Source: Caenorhabditis elegans (taxonomy: Eukaryota > Nematoda > Chromadorea > Rhabditida > Rhabditidae). From it: a stretch of DNA of 64,000 nt. The translations under genes and the position numbers were made by a program. Every line of letters starts with the position of its first letter. The stretch's first letter is position 1. Positions 45,214-56,357 of this stretch are shown here, one piece after another. The notes beneath the pieces were generated by a model. The model searched no databases, was not told where the DNA came from, and saw only the letters and a list, made by a program, of their open reading frames with translations. Where the stretch lies: the NCBI RefSeq assembly GCF_000002985.6, contig NC_003283.11, forward strand, positions 4,340,001 to 4,404,000. The letters are read 5' to 3'.

Positions 45214-45666
45214 TGTAAAGTTAAAACTAATCTAACTCTAGCTGAAAATATATATTTATAATAAATTTCAAAAATTAGATATCTAAAAAAAAGTGACGGG
45301 TGAGAACCAATTACACTAGGTAAAATAAATGTTTCGAATCTAGGATAAGAACTGAAACTTCATTTCGAAGAGTGAAAAATTGTATGGTAGCGCTATAGAA
45401 CCAGTTAAAATAGTAAGATGAAATGATGAATAGAACTGAGGAAAATTACCAAAAACAGAAAAATGCAAATTTCAGGTCTGTGGGCCATTTGAAAAGATCA
45501 AGCCCGCTGCATTATGGTTATTGTAAGCAAAATTAAAAAAAAAAAGGTTGCTAAAATGTTTTTTCTAAAATCGAAATTCCGAATTTAAAGTCTTTCTCGA
45601 AATTCATAAATTTTGGGTTTTCTTAAAACAGCTACACTTGAAAAATAATTAATTTCATTGAATTTT

Positions 45667-46273
45667 TCACTTGAATTCCACGTTATTCATAGCCACTTGT
45701 ACTGTTTCACCAAACAGACGCATTCGTTCACGCACCCTTCGATAGTACCTCTGAAAAGGACATTTAGTGGATGGACATATACTGGTCGGACTGTACTAAA
45801 AGAATTTTCAAATTTCTAATGGCCGGTTTGCAAACCTCAGAATTTAAACTTATACCTATTTATGGTAAAAAAATGTGAAAAAATGCTTGATATGCCAGGA
45901 ACAAAAATTAAGCTTATAAAGTATAAGTTAAGTTAAATGCCAAATACTACAATATAAATTAGTAGCGGCAAATTTATAAATATGATGAATTTAACGAATT
46001 CCGTATTATTGATCTGTAAATTTAAGTTTTCTGGTTTCCTAGAAAACATTTGGAAATAACTATCATACTAATAAAAGAGCAAATACTGAAAGGGGTACCG
46101 TAACTTAAAATACCTGAACTAGCCTTCTTTCTTCTCTAAACTCCTCCAGCAAAGTGTCATTTGTAGAGGCGAATTCTTTCAAAAGATCACCAAACTCTCG
46201 ATTCTAAAACACAAGCCTTGTTTTTAAAGCTTACAGTGTGTATGCTTACGTTTCGAGTCGAAGAACCCGCCAT
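45667..46273 (-). CDS. Orphan 65-aa charged helical protein
   Basis: Not recognised. Exons 46250-46273, 46114-46203 and 45667-45750 are all phase 0. It reads MAGSSTRNNREFGDLLKEFA, then a continuous charged helix (LEEFREERRLVQRYYRRVRE) ending AMNNVEFK. It is strongly predicted alpha-helical or coiled coil, basic in the middle and acidic at the ends. An acceptor GTCTCAG lies about 14 nt before the ATG. Every exon is bounded by good splice sites, which is the main support at this size. Confidence 0.6.
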
Positions 46274-46607
46274 TGAATTTGAGACTGAGACTTCAAAAAA
46301 CTTCTGTGATGGGAATATCCAAAAAGAAGAAAAGATACATCGCCGAGTTACAGCTTAATTACATAAGGAATATGAATTGGAAAAAAAATAAAGATCGAAA
46401 CATGTTGTCGATTTATTCTTACCAAAAATCATGCTCTACCCATAAATCTTTAAGTTAGAGTTTAAAATAAACTCAAGAAAATTTCGGAAAGTAAAATGAG
46501 TAGTGCAAAACAGAAAAAACAATGGAATTACATATAATAGCAATTTAAGGAAACTGGTAAGTGAAGGAAAAAATGGATGAAATTAAGGATGTACAGTTTT
46601 AGGCACG

Positions 46608-46610
<3 letters not shown>

Positions 46611-46658
<48 letters not shown>
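46611..46658. repeat. (TA)24 microsatellite
   Basis: 48 bp of pure TA, upstream of the 46.3-kb orphan gene. Confidence 0.95.
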
Positions 46659-46664
<6 letters not shown>

Positions 46665-46807
46665 ATGATAATGGAAATAAGAGTAGTTACTAAATGCATC
46701 TTGAAATAATCAAAAGTATTGTTGACTTCACGCGTAATTCAGTTACCTCAATAAACTAAATAAAGATAAACTAACTGAGTGAATCTGGCTGTATCCTTGA
46801 TGATAAA

Positions 46808-47502
46808 TTATGCCCGATCTGGAATTGGCAGCAGGAAATTGTAAATTGACAACACTTTTTGCTCAATTATTTTTATTTTGATGTTGACTATTTTATTTTA
46901 ATTTCGGAATATTTCTACTCTATTTTGGAGTTTTTACGAGGAAGAAAATCTTAAAAAACAAGTGAGCAAAAAGTGTTGTCAATATATGTTAGGTGTCCTT
47001 ATTGGCATCTCATTAAATTTCCATGACTATTCAGCCATTAAAGGTAGTATTAAAGATAGTCAGTGGGGAAATGCGAGAATATCCAAACATCATAAAAAAC
47101 TTTTCAAATCGAAAAGGCAAATACCAATCTTTCGACTGAAAACTTTATTTGGAGATCTAAAAATTTTTGGATTGATTTACTATCATGCTGAACTATCCCA
47201 ATTTGACTAAATCCCCATTAAAAGTCTCACCTGTCTTATTGACAGCCTCTGCTTCACACTTAGCCGCGATCAAAGATGAAACCATGGGAGAAATGTAGGA
47301 TTTTAAAGTCGTCATTGTTGTTGATGAAACTCCATTCTCATCTTCTGGGAGTTGAGCGAAGCTTTTCGAACACGACGTTTTCTAAAAATCATATCACATT
47401 TGTTTTTCCGATTTTGCAAGAACTAACCTCTTTGATACAATCCTGCAAATTAATTTGTTTCAGGAATGCCGATTGTTTATTGGGGGAAACTGGGCAATTC
47501 AT
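46808..47502 (-). CDS. Orphan 78-aa protein with two possible first exons
   Basis: Not recognised. Exons 47428-47502, 47231-47381 and 46808-46818 give 78 aa: MNCPVSPNKQSAFLKQINLQ, then DCIKE|KTSCSKSFAQLPED and STTMTTLKSYISPMVSSLIA, ending EAVNKTDRA. An acceptor CAATTCAG lies 4 nt before this ATG. A second acceptor (ATTTGCAG) inside exon 1 would create a 15-nt exon (47428-47442) that joins in frame to the remote candidate exon at 52039-52074. The last exon is very short and less certain. There is no signal or membrane segment. Confidence 0.55.
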
Positions 47503-48707
47503 AGGTCTGAATTGGAATTTTATAAAATTTCGTTGTCAGTTCGAGAGCAGTTATTATTGTTATGAAATAGGAAACAAAAAAGGAAAAAGGAGGAACCTTC
47601 TAGAAGACTACGATTGGGTGCAAAGAACAAAACCATAGAATTCGCTGGAAAATGAGTAATTGGAGATATTAATTAAATACTTTAGTCGAATTCTTTGAAA
47701 AAATCACGCGCAGTTCATCCCGTGGAGAATTCAAATATTGTATATGTAAAGTGATCAACCCTACTAATAATTGAGTCATGAGATTTTGGAATTTGCATTC
47801 AGGAAAATAATGATGTTAATAGAATCCCAAAAAACTAATAAAATAAAAACGAAAAGTCATGCTGGGGTGACAAACCGGGTTAAACGTGATGTTGGAGTCT
47901 GGTTTTGTAAGTGTTTAAAAAATGACATTTTTTCATTGCACATTAATTTTTATGTCATTTCTAAAATTTAAAACATATTTCTTATTTTTTTGAACTTGTA
48001 CTTAAAATTTCAATTTTATGAAAATCTTTTTTTAACAATGAAAAATAGCGGAAAAAATTAGATAGCAGCGGCGGCATGTCAAACGAATGATAGAAGTGGG
48101 CGGGGTTTGGTCATAGACCCCACGCGCTGAGAGAAGGGAGTACGGTGGGTGTGGAGAGAGCGAGACAGAAAAAAGGGGCAAATGGACGCAAAATTGGGAA
48201 AAGTTGGGTGGGAATGGAAAGGAAAAAGAAGAACGACATAAGAAAACATTATGATAATTTAATAATTGAAAAATGAATAACAAGACAACACGCCTTTCCT
48301 GGTGAAGATCTTCGATGGGTAGACATTTTCTCAAAAAAATAGTTGCAAAAAGCTTAGGCAAGTTCACGAGCAATTAAGGAAACCGTGACGTCACAACTGT
48401 TATGTAATTTCTGTGAAAAACCGTAAAAATTCCACTCGATCGAAGGATTGGGCAAACATTTGCGAAAAAATACAACGACTAAACCTCATAGACATCTATT
48501 TATATGATTTCTCAAAACTCATGACTCATGAAGCTGAAGCAGAATTTGGCATTTTTAAATTTTTTCGTAATAAGAAATTGATGGAGAAATTGAAATCAGA
48601 TAACAAAAAAATGACCTTCGGGTGGGCTTAACGTATCTTGCCAACTTGTAAAAGCTTAAAAGCAAAAGTTTGCCAAGGTTTTGTTTTCGAGAATAAATTA
48701 GTTTGAA

Positions 48708-48898
48708 TCAGGGGTGAGCGGTAATTTATTTCATCGAATTCGGGAAAATGGCGAATTGCCGGTTCGCCTAATATGCCGGAAATTTTGATTTCCGGCAATT
48801 TGCCTATTTGCTTATTTGCAGAAAATTTGGATTTTCGGCAATTTGCCGATTTGCCGATTTGCCGATTTTCCGGAAAATATTGTCTACCGCACACCCCT
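48708..48898. repeat. Short complete TTGCCG-type element
   Basis: Terminal inverted ends CAGGGGTGAGCGGTAATTTA and GTCTACCGCACACCCCTAG, with TTGCCGATTTGCCGATTTGC in the core. Confidence 0.8.
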
Positions 48899-49229
48899 AG
48901 TTTGAATCACTGAATAGGTAAATTGAAAGCATTTTCAGAGACAGCTCAAGGTAAAAGGCAAAACTAATGACAACAATAAAGTATGGAAATGTTATTTCCC
49001 AATGTTTTGTGACATCAGTAGAGTTTTCTATCAAAAATCTTCAATTAGGCATCCCTTTGGGAATGGAATAGTTGAAATTATCAGCATCACATATCTGAGT
49101 CAATATCCCTACGTCAAAAAACTAAAAACTATTTTTTTTTGAAACATCACTCTAGCAAATTCCAAACCCTCTTACAACACCAAAATATATCAAATTGCCA
49201 TTTATATTGCTCACTTACTCTACTAGATA

Positions 49230-49423
49230 TGAGCTCAATAAAACCCGTTCTGTGTGATAAACAAAGCACTGCCGTTTCAGCCGGTGGACGTTTGAACAGT
49301 CCGCCTGCCCCGACTTGTAAACGTATTGAATGGCGTTTGGGTATCTATGGGCTTCTAGCTAGGAAATTAAACTTCTTCAAGATGGCATATAACTGGCGCG
49401 GTTTTAAATTGATTACCCAGTAA
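49230..49423 (+). other. Candidate small ORF (64 aa), weak
   Basis: An open frame from MSSIKPVLCDKQSTAVSAGG to NWRGFKLITQ, markedly richer in GC than its surroundings. I recognise no family, see no splice or trans-splice acceptor close to the ATG, and cannot exclude a repeat fragment. Confidence 0.2.
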
Positions 49424-50344
49424 ATTTTGCGATCTTTAAGCCAAAAATACGGTACCCGGTCTCGATCCGACAATTTTTATTGATGAGAAAAAGACGGACA
49501 ACGGATTTGGAAGATTTAAACTTTTCCGTATAGGGAATTTCATTAAAAAACATTCCCTTGTTCACTGAACTTTATTGAAACTTTAATTACTTTCTGTAAA
49601 AAGTTGAATTTTTAATAATGGAAAGGCAATTCTACAAAAAAATATTTCGATAAGTGGCAAATTTTTTACCGAGTATTTTCAACTTTTTGACAATTTTTGA
49701 GCACTTTTTCCTATTCTTTCAACTAAAATAAAAAATATTCTCAGATTAAAAAAGAATTTCTATAATATATCCTACAATAAAGTTTTAATGAAAAAATATT
49801 GAGAGAACATGCCACTTATCTGGCTCATTTTGTAGAATTGCTCGTTTCCACGCGCGAAAAGAAAATGTTAAGTCATTCTACCAAAATGGTAACAAGTTAA
49901 CAAAAAACGATCATATAAAAAAAATGGCGCAACACATGCAATTCGAGTGAGAGAGGAAATGAGAAGCAAGAAAGACAAAAACGGGCGGTGCAGGGTCCTC
50001 TCACCGTCCTTCACCGGCGATGGGCAACAAAAATCCATGTGAGCGGCGTCTGTGAGTGATTGTGGCGCTCACATTAGTACTAGAAATCAATGTTTTCGCT
50101 TATAAGTGTTGCGAGAAATTGGGGGAGTATCGAAAGACAACACCATAGCCGTGGATTTTTGTCTGGAGATGTTCTAGTAGTAAAAATTAAAAAAAATGAC
50201 TATGATAATTGCAAGAAAATTCGATGCGAGGACAATTTAAAGATGGAGATTTTAAAATTACTTTCATAAATTAAATTTCTATAAAGTTGGTTTAGTCTTA
50301 AAATATTATGAAAAAACAGATTTCGGAAAAATTGTATTCAAACC

Positions 50345-50816
50345 AAGGGTGGGCGGCATTTGCCGTTCGGCAAATTTTTTTGTCGACAAATTCGACAAAT
50401 TGGCAAATTGCCGGTTTGCCGATTTGCCGGAAATGTTCAATTCTGGGAATTTGCCGGTTTGCCGATTGGCCATTTGCCGGAAATGTTTAGAGGGATTTTC
50501 ATAAGACGGAAGCACTTAACACTGTGCATTTTTGAAATTGTTTTCCCGTTTTCTTTTGATATTTTCAAAGAATTTGCTTACTTATCAAAATAGATGTAGG
50601 AACATTCATAGGATGCGTACAATTTTGTCGATTGAACTTGAAATTCTGAAAATTCCAAAAAAATGTGCCAAACCACAATTTGCCGGAAATTATCAATTCC
50701 AGCAACTTGCCGGTTGGCCGGAAATATCATTTCCGGCAAAATTGCCGATTTGCCGATTTGCCGGGAATCACAATTCCCACAATTTGCCGATTTGCCGGAA
50801 AAATCGTTAGCCGCCT
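50345..50816. repeat. TTGCCG-type foldback element
   Basis: Left end AAGGGTGGGCGGCATTTGCC, spacer with TTTCATAAGACGGAAGCAC and GATGTAGGAACATTCATAGG, right end GGAAAAATCGTTAGCCGCC. Same orientation as the 43.2-kb copy. Confidence 0.8.
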
Positions 50817-52038
50817 CATATTATAACACCTCATATTAAAAGTTTCCATTTTCCAATACTCCCAGTTTTGCCCAAAACTTGCCCTGTTATATTCCCTTTT
50901 GCATATATTTTTTAGAGCGGGGAACCTGTTTTTACAAAATTAAAAAATATTGAGTCCATAATCCATAACTTTATTTCTTTTCTGTTCCTCTTGGAAAAAT
51001 ACTTTTTCTTAGTCCCAAATATCATTTCACATTTTAATAAATATTTGAGGCTCAACACGGGAAAAGTTAATTTTACGAATAATATCAGCTTAAAAGCAAA
51101 ATCTGATACGTATTAATTACATATGCTATGGACGAAGGTGAGCATGGAGGATAATTATCACGGAGTCGTATTAGTAATTTGAGCCTAGTAATTTTGTTGG
51201 TGCTCTTTGTGTACAACATGTGAAAAGGTAACAGAGGTAAAATGAGGAGGATTTTCGGATTTGCATATAATGAGTTGCAAAAAGAGTCGGACAAATAGAT
51301 TCAGTGAACAAAATTGAAAAAAAAAACACTACGTAAAGTAATAGGTGAGAAAAAAGTATGATTGCGTGTTGCTCGCCGTGAGAAAAAAGGTCGAAGTTGG
51401 TCTCCGAACGTCTTTGTGTTTTCTATTCTAGTTAGCAGGTAAGCATCTACATGCCTGCATGCCTTGCCTCTTGACTACCTATCGCTTATTACATAATATT
51501 GAGGGTTTTTCAATTTTTTACTGGCAGTAGGCAAGAGCGTAGGTACAGGTACATTTGTCACTGTCTAATACTTCTTAATAAGAATAGTGCCTTAAAAACG
51601 TGAAAGTGTTTAAAAAACGTTTAAAAAATCAAGGAACTATCAAATTAGAACTAGCGCGTTCTCAAAAAATGAAAAAAAAAAAACATGGAATAGTCGTGCA
51701 CATTCCACCAACGAAAAATGAGTTGCGCTTTCCTTTTTCTCTTTTTATCTCTCGAACTAGGCAACAAGTTACGGAGGACATGGCGATGAAATTGTACTTT
51801 TTGAACTATGCAATTAGAGAATATAGGCAAACTTTATCTTTTTTTTTGCAGAGTGGGAAATTTTGAAATTAAAAAAAAACAGAATTGGAAATTATCGTTA
51901 CTAACTCCAGTATGTTTTGGTTAAAATTGGTTTTGTAAAGTTTTTACCCTAAAACGGCAAATTGAAATGACAGATTTGACTAGAATTTCGAGTAAACATT
52001 TTTTGAAGTCATATTTAATAAAATCCTAGACATCATAC

Positions 52039-52153
52039 CTCAAACGACGTCAGCTTATATTCTTCCGTTGTCATCTGCTTCTCCGGCTCTTCAGCAATTT
52101 GTTGCTGGTTGCTAAGCAGTTACATAAGGATACACATTTAGATTTGCGTGCAC
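52039..52153 (-). CDS. Candidate isolated first coding exon
   Basis: An acceptor AATTTCAG at 52154-52161 opens a 115-nt exon with an ATG at 52074. It reads MTTEEYKLTSFE and ends in phase 0 at donor GTATGA. Upstream frames are closed, as expected for a leader. It could be a remote first exon of the 46.8-47.5 kb gene (joining to DCIKE or KTSCSK in frame) or of an unseen gene. Confidence 0.35.
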
Positions 52154-52694
52154 CTGAAATTGTGATGAATTGTGAATTTAGATACAGAACTCTAAAACTT
52201 GACAAAAAATGGTAAAAAATGTTATTTATGTTATATCATGGAAAGTTTAAAATTCTCAAAACAAAACACACCATCACGAAGTCACTCATGTTTAAACTTT
52301 TCCCGTTTATTTTGAACATGAAAATACCAACTTGAAGCTACCTATATATTATTAGACGACTTCAAACAGAAAATTGGCTGTAGGTAGCCATTTAGGTAGG
52401 TACTTAGGCACCGAAAAAGGAGCTAGGCAAACACATCTGGAGGTCTGGAATTTACCAACTTTGTAAAATCTACAACAACCCTGATTCTAAAAAAAAAAAC
52501 AAAAAAATTCAACCTCAGTGCGTCAAAAAACACTTGTTATTCTGTGTACATTAATCAACTCGTTGTCTCATTTCCATACCCATCTTCCATATTTTCCATC
52601 CATTTTACCCAGCTTCTCTGAATTTTTTCCCCCGGCGTGCCCTCATCCATCAGTCAATCCAGGATGGGTAAAAAAGTAAAATTGGGTGTTTACC

Positions 52695-53075
52695 AGGGCT
52701 GGGCGACGATTGCCCTTCGGCAAATTTTGTTGTCGACAAAATCGGCAAATCGGCAATTTGCCGGAAATTTTGATTTTCCGCAAATTATCGAACATCAACT
52801 TGCACACTTAAAACTGTGTCTTTTTGAAAAATTTTCCCCGTTTTTTCTATATATTTTCATAGAATTGCTTGCTTTTCAAAATAGATGTTCATAGGATGCT
52901 TACAATATTGCCGATAAAAAAAAATTGAAGTTCTGAAATATTATACATTAAATTGTGCATAACCTCAACTTTCGAAAATTTTTGGCACTTGCCGATTTGC
53001 CGGCAAATTCGGCAAATCGGCAATTTGCCTATTTGTCGTTTTGCCGAAAAAAAAACGTTTTCCGTCCACCCCTAG
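52695..53075. repeat. TTGCCG-type foldback element
   Basis: Left end CCAGGGCTGGGCGACGATTG, spacer with CTTAAAACTGTGTCTTTTTG and ATAGATGTTCATAGGATGC (internally shortened), right end GTTTTCCGTCCACCCCTAG. Confidence 0.8.
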
Positions 53076-53539
53076 TGCTTACTATTGCTGAAAAAAATTT
53101 AATGAAAAGTGAAAAAATGTGGGAAATTTTTGGCCCGTGATTTGCCTGCTCTCAGTCGAAAATGAAATAACTTTCCTATTTTGGACATAATTTATTAAAC
53201 TATTATAAAAATTAATATCAAAGTTCAAGCTTTGTAGATAAAATAAAACAAAATAAACAGAAAACAAGAATTTTCAAAACTAAATTTCGAAAAATAAAAA
53301 AAAACAATTAAAAAAAATATATGTGTAACATTATTGGAATAATGGAACAATTGGGTAGAACGAAAAATAGTGAAAATAATATTAAATTTGGCATAGTTTA
53401 GATCAATAAACAAATGAGCTCTGAAGTTCAGTAGAACGATCGAAATACTTTTTTTTCGTGAGAATCGGCAATTTTTAGTTGGAAAACATTTAGAATATGA
53501 TTATGAAAAACTGCATTTTTTGGAAAATGAGCAACAATT

Positions 53540-56357
53540 TTAGCGTCCCTGGCGATGGGAGTTCGAGGCTCCGCGTCCTTTCTCGGAATCGTGTCGGGAA
53601 CGTTCTCAAATTTGAAGTAAATGGTTAAATCCGCATTTTTAGTTTTAGAAAAGCACACTTTGTAAGCCCAAAATTAAAAAAAAGGGAGGACAGTAATTAT
53701 TTTTTTTTGCTTAAAATTTTTGGGTTATTTACGGTTACTACATAAGTACCAATTTGATATTTTTTAAATTGAAAATTATGTACATTTTCTAACCAAAAAC
53801 ATAAACTACCTCGCTCGACATTATACGTATTCCGTGCATCTTGCTGTGACTGCCATGGGCGCCAGCTGTCTCTGTACCGTCCATACGCACTTCTCGTTTG
53901 GTATGGGGCAGCCTGGTCTGAAGTGTAAATTATGTTATTAGGTCTCCAAATAGGAATCAAATAGATACAAATAGAAACAAAAATCATAACTTTTTTCGCT
54001 TTTTATCGATTTTTATGAAACTTTGGGAATTAATGTTATCAACTATGATCTTTCATTTGACAATGGTCACAAAATTTTTTGACGACCCGAAGTGCCTTAA
54101 CTCGGAGCCAATTTTTTCAGGCGTTTTTCCTATCTCGCTTCTTTTCAGCTTTGAGTTGAAGCTTGTGTGCGGATTTTGCTTTGCTTAGAATACATTATAA
54201 GAAAACAACAAAGGTTTGGAAGAAATTCGTACAAAATTTTTTTTTGTCAGTCATCAAAAAATCTTCAAAAAAATTTTTGTCGAAAATTCTATATTTTTCA
54301 TACAAAAATGATGTAACCAAGTGTAAACTAATTTTACACATATAAAACATTTGAGTTTGAAATTTGGATCCCCAGAAATACTCAAAAAACTCAAAAATTC
54401 TGGGAAAAAATTATGTTTTCTTTTATTATTTGAGTGTGGCGTACTAAATTAAAAAGTGTTGTATGTGTTAAAACAGTTCACACTTGGTTACATCATTTTT
54501 GTAAAAAAATAAAAGAATTTTCGACAAAAAATGTTTTGAAGATTTTTTGACGACTGACAAAAAAAAATTTTTGTACGAATTTTTTCCAAACTTTTGTTGT
54601 TTTCTTACAATGTATTTTAAACAAAGCAAAATCCGCAAACAAGCTTCAACTCAAAGCTGAAAAGAAGCGAGATAGGAAAAATGGCTGAAAAAATTGGCTC
54701 CGAGTTAGGGCACTTGGGGTGGTCAAAAAATTTTGTGACAATTGTCAAATGAAAGATCATGGTTGATAACATACATTCCCACAGTTTCATAAAAATCGAT
54801 AAAAAGCGAAAGAAGTCATGATTTTTGACCCGGAACTTATTTGGAGACCTAATAGTTTTATCTTTTTTGCAAATCTCAATATTCTGACTATATTTTTTAT
54901 AAAAATGAAAAAAACTTACGTCTCTCCTCGCGTCTTCTGCTTGAATCAAACTGTCGGTGGTGAGTGGTGTTGTCTGAATTTTTCAAAGTTAGAAATTGTT
55001 CAATTAAATATACAATTACTCACTGTGAGGCTTCGTTCCATTAGCTTCAGATTTTTGTTTGATGGGCATAGCTTCTGGGGCTTGTTGGTTCCAGCTCAAC
55101 TGCGGAAAATTTCCGGTGGACTGAACCGTTTGCTTCCAGTTTTGGTAAAGCGGATTTGGAATTCCTTGCTCCAGTCCATCCAGATTTTTGAAGAGGTAGT
55201 TGGCTTGGTCAAGGATGTTATGAACGGCCAAGTACATGTAGGGAAGCCTCGTGGCATAGCTGGGTCCCTCGAATGGATCTTCTGTGTTTTCTGGGGTAGT
55301 TGGCGTGGTTGGAGTGTTGGAGTTGGCGGTGGTGGGATTTTCATCATCCGAGATTGGCTCGCATTTGATGTTGATATGCCTGGGAGCCCTCTCGAATGTG
55401 TCCTCCATCCACTTCAGCGTCTTGGCCATGCCCGCTTCTTCCAGCTCCAAACTTTTGAACTCCTGTCCATTTTTTTTGAGGACGATGCAGAAGTTTGAGG
55501 CATCGGCCTGGTTTTGGGAATCTGAAAAAAATAATATCTAAAGTTCAATTTCCAGAATACCTCTTCTCCCCAAAAACTAACATTTTCACCCTGTTGGTCA
55601 ATAGGTAATTTTTTTTGAAAAAGAAAGAAAAAAATATAGAAAGCGGTACCGGTATAAAGAATTTACGAATGCCTAGGCAAACATAATATTCTTTTGAAAC
55701 AAGTCATTTGGAATTTTTTTTTTAAACTTTTTTTGGCATTTAAACATGATAAGAAAATATAAGAACAAATGAAATAATGTGACCAAAATTTTGATTTTTG
55801 TTCCAAAAAATTTGGTGAAATAACCTAAAAAATTAGGTAAGATATTTTGAATTTTGTACCGAAAGACCACACAGACATTATAAATAATCAATTTTTTGGT
55901 GCTTCAAAAATATCAAAAATGTTTTCAAAATTTATTCCAAGAAGATTTTGAAGAGTCTAAAATTTTTTCCGAGTTATTTTAATTGTTGTATTCTTGCCAA
56001 AATAAACATTTCAAGCTCTCTATTTTGAATAATTTTTAAAATGTTGTAGTTATAAAAACTGAGCAAAAACTATTCATATTCAATTTACGTTAGCGTCTGC
56101 AAAGACTCATACTTATACATAGATACTATAAGCATTGAAAACTTTAATGCTAATTAGTATTTAGGAAAGTGCGTCAGCTTTTGGCGACAGTTTCAAAATT
56201 AAGTAGAAATATAAAAATTAAGATTTCTCATTTAAAATGTAAAATACCATTTTAGTTTTAATTAAAAAAACAACTTACTGCCAGATTCCGCCTTCTTCGA
56301 ACTCTCTGCCGACGTTCCACCAACTTTCCAAGAATCTGCTTTCACATTTGAATTCAT
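53540..56357 (-). CDS. Orphan 267-aa protein with Arg/Ser-rich tail
   Basis: Not recognised. Exons 56279-56357, 55024-55521, 54920-54973, 53810-53917 and 53540-53604 share phase-1 junctions throughout and give 267 aa. The N-terminus is polar (MNSNVKADSWKVGGTSAESS). An ordered segment follows: ADASNFCIVLKKNGQEFKSL, EAGMAKTLKWMEDTFERAPR, RLPYMYLAVHNILDQANYLF. INIKCEPIS contains an I-K-x-E SUMO-type site, and there is a Thr/Pro repeat (TTANSNTPTTPTTPENTED). The tail is RNA-binding-like (SSRRREERHQAAPYQTRSAY, GRYRDSWRPWQ, ERSRHDSEKGRG). The last acceptor (AAATTTGAG) is weak. An RNA-associated nuclear role is inferred from composition only. Confidence 0.75.
53936..54853. repeat. 918-bp palindrome in intron of the 267-aa orphan
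   Basis: Terminal TTATTAGGTCTCCAAATA is mirrored by TATTTGGAGACCTAATAG. The arms of about 440 bp are nearly identical (GATTTTTATGAAACTTTGGG / CCCACAGTTTCATAAAAATC; GAAGCGAGATAGG and complement; TTGGTTACATCATTTTTGTA). The central loop is near 54350-54440. No transposase seen: a non-autonomous foldback or MITE. Confidence 0.9.

Larger units (their letters stand above)
47503..52038. other. Large gene-poor interval (possible long intron)
   Basis: No confident gene. It holds GC-richer patches (48055-48200 with GGGCGGGG; 49985-50160), TTGCCG-type elements (48708-48898 and 50345-50816) and an open frame at 49230-49423. If the exon at 52039-52074 belongs to the 47-kb gene, this interval is mostly one intron. 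Confidence 0.4.

Noticed and set aside
51085-51294. 69-codon minus-strand frame (MSDSFCNSLYANPKILL...)
   Set aside because: No acceptor before the start, no partner exons and no coding-like composition.
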